30,081 nucleotides of DNA from a virus: positions 1-30,081 of the IMG/VR virus record IMGVR_UViG_3300009451_000001. One strand, given 5' to 3'. Numbering within the stretch: the first letter of the stretch is position 1; the number at the start of each line of letters is the position of its first letter. A program made the position numbers and the translations under genes. The notes under the pieces were generated by a model, which did not search any database, had not been told where the DNA came from, and saw nothing but the letters and a program-made list of their open reading frames with translations. Shown here piece after piece: positions 1 through 8,713 of the stretch.

Positions 1-291
1 GGTAGCATCTGTTGCAGTAAACTCAGAACTATTACTCCAAAGAGACGCCCCACCAGTTGTTTCAGCTCTAACCCATACCTTATAGTCTGCATCTTTAGTT
101 AAGACCAGCTCATCGAAATTGACAGAAGTATAATTGCCTCTCACAAATTTAATTGCAATAGCTTGCCCATCTACGTTTGGCTCTGTTACAGCCGTTGCCG
201 CAATAGCCACAGAAAATCCTACTAAATAATCATCGTTAATCAGATCAGTCCATGACCAACTTACAACATAGGATTTAATTATTTTTGCCAT
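1..291 (-). CDS. Partial fibronectin-III-like tail or baseplate protein (C-terminus beyond the left edge)
   Basis: The first 97 codons of a gene that continues past the left edge, with no stop in the visible part. The start ATG (291-289) lies one base after the TAA of the preceding fibre gene, so translation is probably coupled. The visible part reads as a single beta-sandwich module: a start like VVSWSWTD, a middle strand LVGFSVAI and a late DYKVWVRAET strand. This is the pattern of a fibronectin type III fold and parallels, motif for motif, the first 100 residues of the preceding gene (VTIAWTD, LIGYRIAL, YEAWVQT). The two are therefore probably tandem paralogues. Such modules are common on phage tail and fibre proteins, where they often mediate surface or carbohydrate contact. 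Fold and role are inferred from the pattern only. Confidence 0.7.
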   Translation of the reverse strand, partial: MAKIIKSYVVSWSWTDLINDDYLVGFSVAIAATAVTEPNVDGQAIAIKFVRGNYTSVNFDELVLTKDADYKVWVRAETTGGASLWSNSSEFTATDAT

Positions 292-292
292 T

Positions 293-1456
293 TTACGATA
301 CTGTCACAGCAGATGGCATAGTTACAGTATGACGAGCAGGATTATCGTATTCTTTAAGTACTTCCCAAGCTCCTGTGGCGACCGTAGTAGCATTGACACA
401 TCTCGCCACATACAATAGATTATCATCATCCGTATCAATCCAATAATCACCCACAGCGGTAGATGTTGGTATTCCAGTTTGCGAGAATGTCCTAGGTTGA
501 ACTACATTAAGCACACTCCCAAGCCCTATGGTAGTTTTATTGGGAGTAACAGCTTCCCAATACCCGGTAGCTATCGTTGTAGCTCCTACACTCGCAGCCA
601 CATAAACTTTATTGTTATCATCGGTATCATACCACACATCGCCAATGGCTAACGATATTGGAATAGCAGCCTGTTTAAAAGTTGATGTCTGTGCCTGATT
701 AAGAACGCTCCCAAGCCCTACATCTGATTTACTAACTGCATGCGGATTACCGGTGACTAGCCCCCTGTGGGTGGTATTATTGCCAACAGGAGTAGTGAAG
801 TCCGTATTTGGAACATTGCTAAGCCCTACATCTGATTTGGTAGTATTAGAGTTCAAATAAGAACCATCTGGCCTTACCTCTGTAATTCTAGCGTCAACGG
901 CACTCTGATCAAAAGATTTTAGTTCAGAGAAGTTTGTCGCTATATCCCCATTACCATTTTCCCCAGTAGTATTTATGTAAGTTGTTTGAACATCTTCTAT
1001 TACTACAAGATCACCCTTTTGAAAAACTTCACCTAATGCATATAGCGCAGCAACATCAGCCACCGTATAAACCTCACTAATAGCCAGCGCTGGCATGCTA
1101 GCAGATTTGAATTTACCTTCGCTATCAAAAACATCATCATTGGTCATCAGCTTTTCTGTCCCCAAAGCAGTTGGAGTATAATCTACCGTATTTATTTTCC
1201 AAGTAGAAACACCGCCGATCCAAATAGTTTGTACCCATGCCTCATATACCGATCCTACATCAAGCAAGACTTCCTTCATTATATGATCAACAGGGGTGGT
1301 TGATCCCTTATAAACCGTCTCTACCCTTATAGCTGATTTTTCAATAGCAGATTCTGATGTACCATCTGGCGTCAAAGCTATTCGATAGCCGATTAACTTA
1401 GTATTATTCTTGTCAGCATCAGTCCAAGCAATGGTTACGTCTCTTACAAATTTCAT
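293..1456 (-). CDS. Tail fibre / baseplate-associated protein with FN3-like head and two tandem repeats
   Basis: 387 residues. Residues 1 to about 98 form a fibronectin-III-like module similar to the next gene. Around 128-150 (VADVAALYALGEVFQKGD) is a segment typical of phage fibre proteins. Then come short motifs KSDVGLSNVPN and KSDVGLGSVLN, the LGNV-type repeats seen in T4 gp37-like long fibres. Two tandem units of about 64 residues follow, each with (I/V)GLGSVLN, GDxWxDTDDxN, YVA and ATGxWE. The DTDDxN element is common in fibres that thread as trimers. The ribosome site AAAGGAGT precedes the ATG. The protein ends in VTVS, as does its upstream neighbour. The likely role is host recognition or baseplate attachment; no receptor can be inferred. 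Confidence 0.75.
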   Translation of the reverse strand: MKFVRDVTIAWTDADKNNTKLIGYRIALTPDGTSESAIEKSAIRVETVYKGSTTPVDHIMKEVLLDVGSVYEAWVQTIWIGGVSTWKINTVDYTPTALGTEKLMTNDDVFDSEGKFKSASMPALAISEVYTVADVAALYALGEVFQKGDLVVIEDVQTTYINTTGENGNGDIATNFSELKSFDQSAVDARITEVRPDGSYLNSNTTKSDVGLSNVPNTDFTTPVGNNTTHRGLVTGNPHAVSKSDVGLGSVLNQAQTSTFKQAAIPISLAIGDVWYDTDDNNKVYVAASVGATTIATGYWEAVTPNKTTIGLGSVLNVVQPRTFSQTGIPTSTAVGDYWIDTDDDNLLYVARCVNATTVATGAWEVLKEYDNPARHTVTMPSAVTVS

Positions 1457-1472
1457 TTTTTTTACTCCTTTA

Positions 1473-1715
1473 TTATGATACAGTTACGCTTTCAGGCGGA
1501 TCTGGTCTATGCCTTTCTGGATCATCCGCATATAGCTTTGCTGTTTCCAAGCTATCCTCAGCCTCTTCGACCATTTTAACAACCGTTTCTTCCGGTATGC
1601 CACCGATAGTCGGATACTTTCTCACTGTCCTAGGAAGTTTAATTCGGTTCAAGCCCGTAGGCCATACAACTAACTCATCTTCCTTTATGACTTCAGGAGA
1701 AAATCTATCAGGCAT
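1473..1715 (-). CDS. Small acidic protein of the tail-fibre operon, unknown function
   Basis: 80 residues, not recognised. The N-terminal half contains a WPTGLNRIKLPRTVRKYP stretch, and the C-terminal half is an acidic helix (EETVVKMVEEAEDSLETAK) followed by a proline-rich tail. It ends in ESVTVS, close to the SAVTVS that ends the following fibre gene. It lies between a 215-residue probable tail protein and the fibre gene, with gaps of 11 and 16 bases, so it is probably co-transcribed. A GAGTGAAG ribosome site precedes the ATG. It may be a fibre connector or assembly partner, judged from position only. Confidence 0.6.
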   Translation of the reverse strand: MPDRFSPEVIKEDELVVWPTGLNRIKLPRTVRKYPTIGGIPEETVVKMVEEAEDSLETAKLYADDPERHRPDPPESVTVS

Positions 1716-1726
1716 ACTTCACTCTA

Positions 1727-2374
1727 TTAAGATGTTTCTATATGAGCTGAAACACCCGTCACAAATGTTCTATCTTCTGCTAGCACTGCGGCCAATGCCA
1801 CAAGTGCAGTATCGTCATTTTTAATAGCATCCTTAATAGCAGCGGCAGTGATATTAAGGCCTGTCGGCAAATTAGTCATATTAAGCGCAAATGTAGTCAC
1901 TAACTGATCAGCTATGACAGCTCCCGCTGCATTGACTGCTTCCTGGAGAGCTTTCATTTTATAAGCTTCCATGTACTGAGTGATAATCGGTTTTGGATCA
2001 CATCCCTGCACAATTTCCCATTCACTATCATCTGGTCCAATATATTCTGTGGCCGTGCCAGTTTTCACGAAGTAAAAATCTTCTCTATCTTCATTATCAG
2101 CTCTAAGCGTGGCCGTATTTATTTCATAGTACCACATTCCGTTACTCACATATGTTAATTCTGCTTCAGTAACGCCGCCTCCAACAAGAGCATCTTCTGG
2201 AGTAGATCCACCATGTATATCATCATCCCACCAGGTGTATGGGTATTCTTTTCCAGAATTCTCTGATGTCCTACGTTTAGCGTAGACCAAGATTGCTTTT
2301 TGATCACCAGCTGAAGTATAATCAGTCCCACCAGAATTTGTTATATTTATATATTCTCTTCTAACGACGTCCAT
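1727..2374 (-). CDS. Probable tail-associated structural protein, unknown
   Basis: 215 residues with no family recognised. The first 125 or so look beta-rich, with many Thr, Tyr and Gly residues and a WWDDD cluster near 48-52. The last 90 are helical and Ala-rich (EAYKMKALQEAVNAAGAVIADQ). The start is well fixed: the ribosome site GGAGGATAAT is formed by the last codons and stop of the portal gene, with ATG one base after the TAA, so translation is coupled to the portal. Its position between portal and fibre genes suggests a virion part such as a neck or fibre adaptor. Confidence 0.6.
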   Translation of the reverse strand: MDVVRREYINITNSGGTDYTSAGDQKAILVYAKRRTSENSGKEYPYTWWDDDIHGGSTPEDALVGGGVTEAELTYVSNGMWYYEINTATLRADNEDREDFYFVKTGTATEYIGPDDSEWEIVQGCDPKPIITQYMEAYKMKALQEAVNAAGAVIADQLVTTFALNMTNLPTGLNITAAAIKDAIKNDDTALVALAAVLAEDRTFVTGVSAHIETS

Positions 2375-2375
2375 A

Positions 2376-5165
2376 TTATCCTCCGATAATAGCTAAAACT
2401 TTGTTATATGCTTCGGTATCTTCCTGCTTGAGCATTTCCAGATATTGTTTTCTATCTTCCTCTGGCATTCCCTTCAACTTCGCTGCCATCTCCTGCATAG
2501 CAAGGTCATAATATTGGGCAAGCTTTTCACGTTTTTTTGCAATCCCTCTCGATAGATAGTATTCCGTGACTTCATCCTCAAGCATAGCCTTGTAGAACGA
2601 GACTATTTGTGCTTTAAAGAAATCTGGAGCATTTTCAGCAATAGCTTCTAATGCTTCTGCTTGTTTATCAGGTTTATCTTTAAGACGATACAGCTGTCCA
2701 GCATACAATTTAGCCTGGTGCATTAAAATAAGCTGTTCCCTGACCCTCTGTGTAACCTTATCGGCTATCTCCGGCATCTTATCGCGGACCATAGTAATAA
2801 GAGACATCTCATCCCCGGGTTTTGCCTTCATAATGCCTTCTGTTTGATACTGAACTTCAAGTTCTTGTAATAGGTTCATAACCTTACTATATTTCGTAGC
2901 ATCTTCCTGCATAAGCTCATATTTTAACTTTTCGACTTCTTCAGGAGTTGTGGCATTTCTTATAGCCATTGCTATTTGATAGATATCCTCTTCCTCGGTC
3001 TTCTTTTCTATCATTTTATCTTGGGATTTTTCATCCGTAGGCTGGTTGAGAGACTCTTCTTCTTGAGCGGCGGACATCATGCTTTGAAGTTGCTGATATT
3101 TTTCCTCTTCCGGCATCTGGCTAAGTGATTCTTTCTCTTCATCTGGGAGATTTTCATAAAATTGGTCCATCTCAACCTTCATACCAAGGTTAATCAGATA
3201 TCCTCGTTGTTCTTCTTCACTCATGCTAGCCATAGCCTGTTGATCTTCTTCGGTAAGGCCCTGATTTGCCATTTGAATGTATTGATCTTCTTGCTCCTGT
3301 TGATCAAGAGACTGAAGCTCTTTCTGTACTTCTCTCTCAGCAAGTGCTTGTTGCTTCATGCTATCTGTTTGTACATGCATTTGCTCACGCATCATTTTAA
3401 TGTTATTGGCAATATTTGCCTTCATCATGCGGAGTTCTCTAAGTTCATTTTCATCCATCACAGACTTTTGCTTTTCGAATTGATCATCCGTAAGCATCTT
3501 CTGTACCCTAGCATTTTCATAAAGCATTTCTTTCTGCAATTTAATACTAGAGGCCATGTCGTCTGCTTTAACCGCAGCCAAAGCCAATTGATCCTTGAGT
3601 TGTTCTCTTCTCTGAACGTCTGCTTGCTTTTTACCAAACTCTAGCTTCATTTCTGATGCGGCTATTTCAGCTTCAACCTGCATTTTGGCTTTTTCAATGA
3701 TATTTTCCTTGATACCCTCAAGTTCTTCATCTCCCATCTCATTTTCAGCATCATAGTCTATTCCCATTCTACCATAATATGTATGTTTAGTAATATCACC
3801 ATCATCCATACCGGCTTTAAGAAAGGACATTTCTGATAAACCTTCCACAATTCTTGGAGGTTTGATATAGATCCCTATCTCTTCATCTTTGCCAATTGAT
3901 TCCTGAATTTGTTCAGATATGTAATCCAACAGTTCCTGAGTCCTCATGGCCATATTCCAGATAGTGTTCTCCAACACAATTGCCGAAACATTCTGTCGAG
4001 ACCACGTTGCTCCACCATAAATAAACTCAATAGCAACGCCGATTTCAGCAAGAGCATCTTTTGTTGTAGATGTTAGCAGTGGATCCAGGACGAGCATCTT
4101 TCCGTCGCCCCAAAAGTCTTTAGAACCCACTTCCATCGGAACTATGGGCATATAACTGTTATCTGCAAGCCATTTATTAATCTCTTCACGAAGTTTAGTA
4201 GCATTTTGGGCAAGATTAAGCATTCCTGAATTCTGATTGGGAACCCTATTATTGCCAGCCCTATCAACTGTGAAGAGCATTCTCATTGGTATCATCATAT
4301 CGTCGGCGATCTTCATATTCGCACGATCGAACTTGCCCCTTCGCAGCATTGTCATTACAGACCTTGCCATCGGGGGTATAGGCATCCCGTCTATCTTGGC
4401 AGGCCCCATCTCAAATACAAAGGTTCTTGCAGTATCTAGCTTAACCTTTTTAGCAGTAGCGCTGTCAGCAGCCTTAAGAAATATGTCGGGAGTAGTACAC
4501 AGAGCAAAATGGTTTTTCTTCTTGATTAATGACTTTGTTCCGGGAGGTATTTGATAGTAATACTCTCTATCACCTGTAATTTCATTTTCAAGGATAGTTA
4601 TATAATACACTTCACGATTTATGAGTCTAAGCTTATCAGCCTGCCCACTTCGCTTATCACTCGATGCGAATTCAGATTCACCTTTATGAGTGCAGTCGGG
4701 ATGATTACAATTAAAATAGAATTTGCCGTCATCATATCTGTATTGAGGATTCCCGTCAGAGTCAATCAAATCTTCTAGTAAGTATGAGTGATCACAGTGC
4801 TTACATGTTATCATTTTAGATGATGGTTGCATTACGGATACAACTGATATCCCGTGACGCATAAGGTTAACGTTTGAGCATTTAAGCTTCTCCATCAACC
4901 TTATCTTTCCTAACATTCTGGAGACTTTATCGCGAGTTTGTCTCGTCTTAGCCACTATATATATATTAGCTAGAGGAAACTCCGCCATCTTATCGATAGC
5001 CGTACCGAGTATTGTAAAACCATAATAGTAATCACATAGCCGATACAGCTTTCTAATATCTTCTTTCCTAAAATTAGTGGTCAGAATTGTATTTATATCG
5101 GCAGACCCACTCTCTAGCCTGGCGATAGGATTTCTAAGTACTAACCTTTTATCCGGTTCTAACAC
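2376..5165 (-). CDS. Portal protein, with an inserted zinc ribbon and a very long helical C-terminal extension
   Basis: 929 residues; a GTG start follows AAGGGGTGA at good spacing. The core (about 30-450) has the order seen in T4-gp20-like myovirus portals: an early YYYGFTILGTAIDKMAEFP segment, YYYQIPPGTKSLI near 203-215, IPPMARSVMTMLRRGKFDRA, MMIPMRMLFTVDRAG and a late GGATWSRQNVSAIVLEN segment. A zinc-ribbon-like insertion is visible (Cys121-x2-Cys124, Cys153-x4-Cys158, with His156 and His160 nearby). The portal is the dodecameric ring at the head vertex through which DNA is packaged and ejected. From about 480 to the end it is almost wholly charged, Gln/Met-rich coiled coil, making it far longer than T4 gp20 (524 aa). 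It lies downstream of terminase with two small orphans between. Confidence 0.85.
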   Translation of the reverse strand: MLEPDKRLVLRNPIARLESGSADINTILTTNFRKEDIRKLYRLCDYYYGFTILGTAIDKMAEFPLANIYIVAKTRQTRDKVSRMLGKIRLMEKLKCSNVNLMRHGISVVSVMQPSSKMITCKHCDHSYLLEDLIDSDGNPQYRYDDGKFYFNCNHPDCTHKGESEFASSDKRSGQADKLRLINREVYYITILENEITGDREYYYQIPPGTKSLIKKKNHFALCTTPDIFLKAADSATAKKVKLDTARTFVFEMGPAKIDGMPIPPMARSVMTMLRRGKFDRANMKIADDMMIPMRMLFTVDRAGNNRVPNQNSGMLNLAQNATKLREEINKWLADNSYMPIVPMEVGSKDFWGDGKMLVLDPLLTSTTKDALAEIGVAIEFIYGGATWSRQNVSAIVLENTIWNMAMRTQELLDYISEQIQESIGKDEEIGIYIKPPRIVEGLSEMSFLKAGMDDGDITKHTYYGRMGIDYDAENEMGDEELEGIKENIIEKAKMQVEAEIAASEMKLEFGKKQADVQRREQLKDQLALAAVKADDMASSIKLQKEMLYENARVQKMLTDDQFEKQKSVMDENELRELRMMKANIANNIKMMREQMHVQTDSMKQQALAEREVQKELQSLDQQEQEDQYIQMANQGLTEEDQQAMASMSEEEQRGYLINLGMKVEMDQFYENLPDEEKESLSQMPEEEKYQQLQSMMSAAQEEESLNQPTDEKSQDKMIEKKTEEEDIYQIAMAIRNATTPEEVEKLKYELMQEDATKYSKVMNLLQELEVQYQTEGIMKAKPGDEMSLITMVRDKMPEIADKVTQRVREQLILMHQAKLYAGQLYRLKDKPDKQAEALEAIAENAPDFFKAQIVSFYKAMLEDEVTEYYLSRGIAKKREKLAQYYDLAMQEMAAKLKGMPEEDRKQYLEMLKQEDTEAYNKVLAIIGG

Positions 5166-5195
5166 TGATTCACCCCTTTTTACTGGCAGATTTTA

Positions 5196-6581
5196 CTAGT
5201 TATTACCCTTAACAACCTTAAATGGTTCCATAACCTTACGCACTTTATATGCCGTATCGAGGCTCTTTAATGCTCCGGCCATTGGAGATGAATCTGCTTT
5301 CATCATTTTAGCCTTAAGAAGTTCTCCTACAGTTGATGTATCAATAGTACCATAAGCATCATGCTTAAGTAATATCTGTGCTAAATAATAAGGCGTTTTA
5401 GCGAGAGACGGATCAAGAGTTATTATGTCCTCGAACAATTTATCGTAGAGATCCGCGTCCATTCTAGCAAGTTGGGGATATTCATTCAACAACTGTTGTT
5501 TAACTCTTCGGCTTCTTACCTCGTCGGTTATAACATTAGCAGCCAGTGTGCCAACTGTTAGTGCTGCCGTCATAATAGCCTGTGGAGTTTTCATCTGTCC
5601 ACCGATCGTGCTAAAAAGTGAATTCATAAATCCTGGAGCTTTTTTAGCTGCCCCTTGAGCAATACCACTAGCTGCACCAGCAGCGGAAGAGCTGGCAACT
5701 TTTTCAGGATCAGAGAGCATATTAAAAATGAACGCTTGCGTATCAATCTTAGCTTTCTTTCTAATACCCTCAACCATCATGCCACCACCTGACCTACGCA
5801 GGGTATCCAATATCTTTTCATGCACCAGGCTAGTTTTGATTAACCGGTCACCAATTTCTTCAAGCTCTCTAGCTTGTTTGGCTAATTCGGTATCATCAAC
5901 TTCACGGATTTCGAAGTCTTCTGGGTTAGTATATTCATATTCCGGAGCCAGAACACCTTCAGATTTAAGCTGTTCAATAATAACGGGGAATTCTCTCTTA
6001 AGCTCACCCTGATTTTGCTCTCCCCAGGTCTTAGCAAGTACTTCATACACATCTTCCGGCTTATCACCTTCTTGAATCAATTTCTTGATCGTGTTATAAA
6101 TCTCTGCACTTTGACCTCTCTGCTCATAAACAGTATCATTAAGGGTATTGACATTATCTTGCGCTGCGCTGTAAACTATCCCTCTGTCCTCCAGAAGTTG
6201 GTTGACTACATCTTCCCCGGACTGATCTTCAGCAATCTTAGCAATCTCAACATCATCATCACTATCAGACAATATGAATATCTGCTCCGATTCTATGGTA
6301 GCTTGCTTTTCAATAATATCGGGAGAATTTGCAATTTCCAATGCTTCTTGATGTTTAGCAGCCTTAAACACAGATAATTTATCAACAGCTCTCTTTTCTT
6401 CCCAAACCATATGGTTAAGCCGATGACATACCAATTCAACCTCATTGGGATTGAGTTCGTTCTCGTCAGCAACTTTAGCGAGAGCAGTCGTAAGATCACA
6501 TGGTGCTGTATGAGCATAGTCTCTTGCAGCTTGTGCCATCTTGTTGACTTCTTCTACTCTTTTTGTATCCTCAAACATCAC
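5196..6581 (-). CDS. Unknown, probably virion-associated protein upstream of portal
   Basis: 461 residues, not recognised. The first 240 or so are acidic and helical (SDSDDDVEIAKIAEDQ), and the middle has a Gly/Ala-rich stretch (ASSSAAGAASGIAQGAAKK). Next comes an apolar helix (PQAIMTAALTVGTLAANVI), then a helical C-terminus with LDPSLAKTPYYLAQILLKH. GTG at 6581 and ATG at 6578 are both possible starts after a G-rich ribosome site; the ATG has the more usual spacing. It lies directly upstream of portal, where scaffold, protease or internal head proteins often lie, but I see no protease motif. The apolar Ala-rich helix would fit a protein that meets a membrane during ejection; this is speculation. 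Confidence 0.6.
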   Translation of the reverse strand: MMFEDTKRVEEVNKMAQAARDYAHTAPCDLTTALAKVADENELNPNEVELVCHRLNHMVWEEKRAVDKLSVFKAAKHQEALEIANSPDIIEKQATIESEQIFILSDSDDDVEIAKIAEDQSGEDVVNQLLEDRGIVYSAAQDNVNTLNDTVYEQRGQSAEIYNTIKKLIQEGDKPEDVYEVLAKTWGEQNQGELKREFPVIIEQLKSEGVLAPEYEYTNPEDFEIREVDDTELAKQARELEEIGDRLIKTSLVHEKILDTLRRSGGGMMVEGIRKKAKIDTQAFIFNMLSDPEKVASSSAAGAASGIAQGAAKKAPGFMNSLFSTIGGQMKTPQAIMTAALTVGTLAANVITDEVRSRRVKQQLLNEYPQLARMDADLYDKLFEDIITLDPSLAKTPYYLAQILLKHDAYGTIDTSTVGELLKAKMMKADSSPMAGALKSLDTAYKVRKVMEPFKVVKGNN

Positions 6582-6593
6582 CCTACCCCCCTC

Positions 6594-6938
6594 TTATACT
6601 TTTTTCATTAATTTGGCAGTCAAAAGTTGTTTATGCTTTTCATCAGAACTAAGGCCTTTGTTTTTCATAATTTCCATTGCTGCAGGAACATTATGAAATT
6701 TATACCCTTCCCCACCATGAGTAGTATTAATCCACTCACCATCTTTTGCTATCTTAATACTAATCATATTAGAATAGCTTTCCAGAGCTTCTGCTGCATG
6801 TTTCGTACTACCGGTTTCCAACGCTCTATCCATACTTTGTATGGCGACATTTCCGACAACTTCATTCACCAGATCTTCCTCAGCCATCTTGATATTGGCT
6901 TTTTCTCTAGCTGCTGCTAATTTTTCGATTGCACTCAT
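6594..6938 (-). CDS. Small hypothetical protein between terminase and portal
   Basis: 114 residues, not recognised. Predominantly helical: an Ala/Lys/Glu-rich N-terminal helix (MSAIEKLAAAREKANIKMA), a middle helix (TKHAAEALESYSNM) and a basic C-terminus. A very good ribosome site (TAGGAGGACAAA) precedes the ATG. It ends 12 bases before the next gene and begins after the 74-base gap behind the terminase gene. A head assembly or scaffold role is possible from position, with no motif to support it. Confidence 0.6.
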   Translation of the reverse strand: MSAIEKLAAAREKANIKMAEEDLVNEVVGNVAIQSMDRALETGSTKHAAEALESYSNMISIKIAKDGEWINTTHGGEGYKFHNVPAAMEIMKNKGLSSDEKHKQLLTAKLMKKV

Positions 6939-7012
6939 TTTGTCCTCCTACGTTTTTTTACTGCACATATTTATATTGAAAAAGATTGTTGTAATTCTTT
7001 TTGTCAATATAT

Positions 7013-8713
7013 TTATTTCTCTATCCATCTAAATCTGTTAAACTCACCTCGATACCACAACTTAGCAAGCAATAAATATGTGAGGTTCTGGAACCAGTCA
7101 TCCGGTTTTGTTTTACCATACCTCAGCGTTCTTTTGACCGGATCATTAAATCTGTAGATCGTGGTCAGGTCGGTTAAATGCTCAGTTGTTTCACCGCTGA
7201 ATTTAGCGAACTCAAACTCGCCTTGTTTGATGGCGTCGATACATTCGGTCATTGCATTTGTTCTGGGAGTAATCCATTTGGACGTAGCCCCATCATAGGT
7301 ATAATAATCTCCAACATCACCAACATATTGGAATTCCATGACCCTACTCCAGCCAAGCATTTCTCTTAATCTCTGATTTTCCTTATGCCCAGCACCATAG
7401 TCACACCCAAGTAGTTCTATCTTAGCCGCGTCACAATACTCTGTAATATCTTTAAGTACGGCTTCCGGATCATCAGCATTCATATTGGTCATATCATAAT
7501 ATTTACGTCTAAAAAGAATCTCTAATCTATTTGTATTAAGATTAAGCTCAGCTATAGTCAGCATCGTATATGATTTTATACTCACTGTATTACCGCTTCT
7601 TGGAGCAGTTTCCATTGCCCAGTCTAAACCAGCAAAGGCGGGATTGGTGAAATTACGTGCAGCGATTAATTCTCGCACAGTTCTGGCATACAACCTATCT
7701 GGGTGACAATTATCTCTGACTGTTTGTTCTGTTACCGGATGAGTACTATCAGCATATGACACGCCAAGTATCTCATTAAATACTGTCACTAGCGGGTCAT
7801 GAGTCATTCTATATAATAATTCCTGCCACGATGTTGATCCCGGAGCAGTAGGAGGCACCATCAATTCATTGATATGATATCCACCAATATTTCTAGTAGG
7901 ATGTGCCGCCACCCATTCACCGTGCTGCGCAAATATTCTACGCCCGCATTTCATACAAACAATGCCATGATTACCAATATTGTGTATTCTTTTATCGGTA
8001 CCATCCCCACCCAGTGGTCCATTCCAATAATTACAATGGGTACATTTAACCATCCATTCATTTTGGGTACTATCTTGCCACTTTTGCTCCAATGGATTGT
8101 CCGGTGTTTTAGGTGTCCCAGAGAAAATTGAAAACCTATATGGAGACCGATTCATTGTATTCAAAACAATCGTAACATTCTCTTCTGGAAGGTCTTGCAT
8201 TTCATCGAAAATAGCGCATGCAGAGCTAATACCCCGCACACTGAGCACACTAGAATGGATGTTCGCAAGCACGATTCGTGACCCTGTAGTGAAGCTCATT
8301 TTCTTTACTTGCCGTTCCGTCTTTCTTGTTTCGTAATACCACTCATCTAAAGGAATGGTATCACTGACAAATCTTTTCAGGATATCAGCAGAGAATTGAC
8401 TTATCTGTTTATCTGTAGGCTGACAGACGATAACAGTGAAGTTATCACGCAAGTATGCCATTGAGGCAGCGATTGCCCCTGTACTTACAGATTTACCCAC
8501 CTGACGGGAACATTTGTATACTAACTTCCTATCTACCTGATCTACCTTAACAGTTAATCTCTCACTATTGAATATGTCTTTCCAGAAGGGAAAGTATTCG
8601 AATGAGTAAGGGATGCTTTTAAAACTGAGTAATGCTTGAGCTACATCAGCTAAATTAAGATCACCCTCGTTAACTTCTTCTCGAAAGAATGTCGACTTGT
8701 TCGTCTTGGACAT
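7013..8713 (-). CDS. terL: Large terminase subunit (ATPase and nuclease) with a zinc ribbon
   Basis: 566 residues; the DNA-packaging motor that cuts concatemeric DNA and pumps it into the prohead through the portal. Visible motifs: Walker A CSRQVGKS (68-75), Walker B AIFDE (167-171) with the catalytic Glu, coupling motif SGT (198-200), then a zinc ribbon (Cys224, Cys227, Cys253, Cys256) between ATPase and nuclease parts. The C-terminal RNase-H-like nuclease domain has acidic residues at Asp364 (GLDWA) and Asp438 (GCDYG). Length is ordinary for the family. AGGAG lies seven bases before the ATG, which sits inside the preceding gene (44-base overlap), so the two are probably translationally coupled. 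Confidence 0.93.
   Translation of the reverse strand: MSKTNKSTFFREEVNEGDLNLADVAQALLSFKSIPYSFEYFPFWKDIFNSERLTVKVDQVDRKLVYKCSRQVGKSVSTGAIAASMAYLRDNFTVIVCQPTDKQISQFSADILKRFVSDTIPLDEWYYETRKTERQVKKMSFTTGSRIVLANIHSSVLSVRGISSACAIFDEMQDLPEENVTIVLNTMNRSPYRFSIFSGTPKTPDNPLEQKWQDSTQNEWMVKCTHCNYWNGPLGGDGTDKRIHNIGNHGIVCMKCGRRIFAQHGEWVAAHPTRNIGGYHINELMVPPTAPGSTSWQELLYRMTHDPLVTVFNEILGVSYADSTHPVTEQTVRDNCHPDRLYARTVRELIAARNFTNPAFAGLDWAMETAPRSGNTVSIKSYTMLTIAELNLNTNRLEILFRRKYYDMTNMNADDPEAVLKDITEYCDAAKIELLGCDYGAGHKENQRLREMLGWSRVMEFQYVGDVGDYYTYDGATSKWITPRTNAMTECIDAIKQGEFEFAKFSGETTEHLTDLTTIYRFNDPVKRTLRYGKTKPDDWFQNLTYLLLAKLWYRGEFNRFRWIEK

Noticed and set aside
3162-3644. Long plus-strand open frame opposite the portal gene
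   Set aside because: It is the antisense shadow of a Gln/Glu/Met-rich coiled coil, giving Leu/Phe/His-rich nonsense, with no ribosome site. The same applies to the other plus-strand frames.
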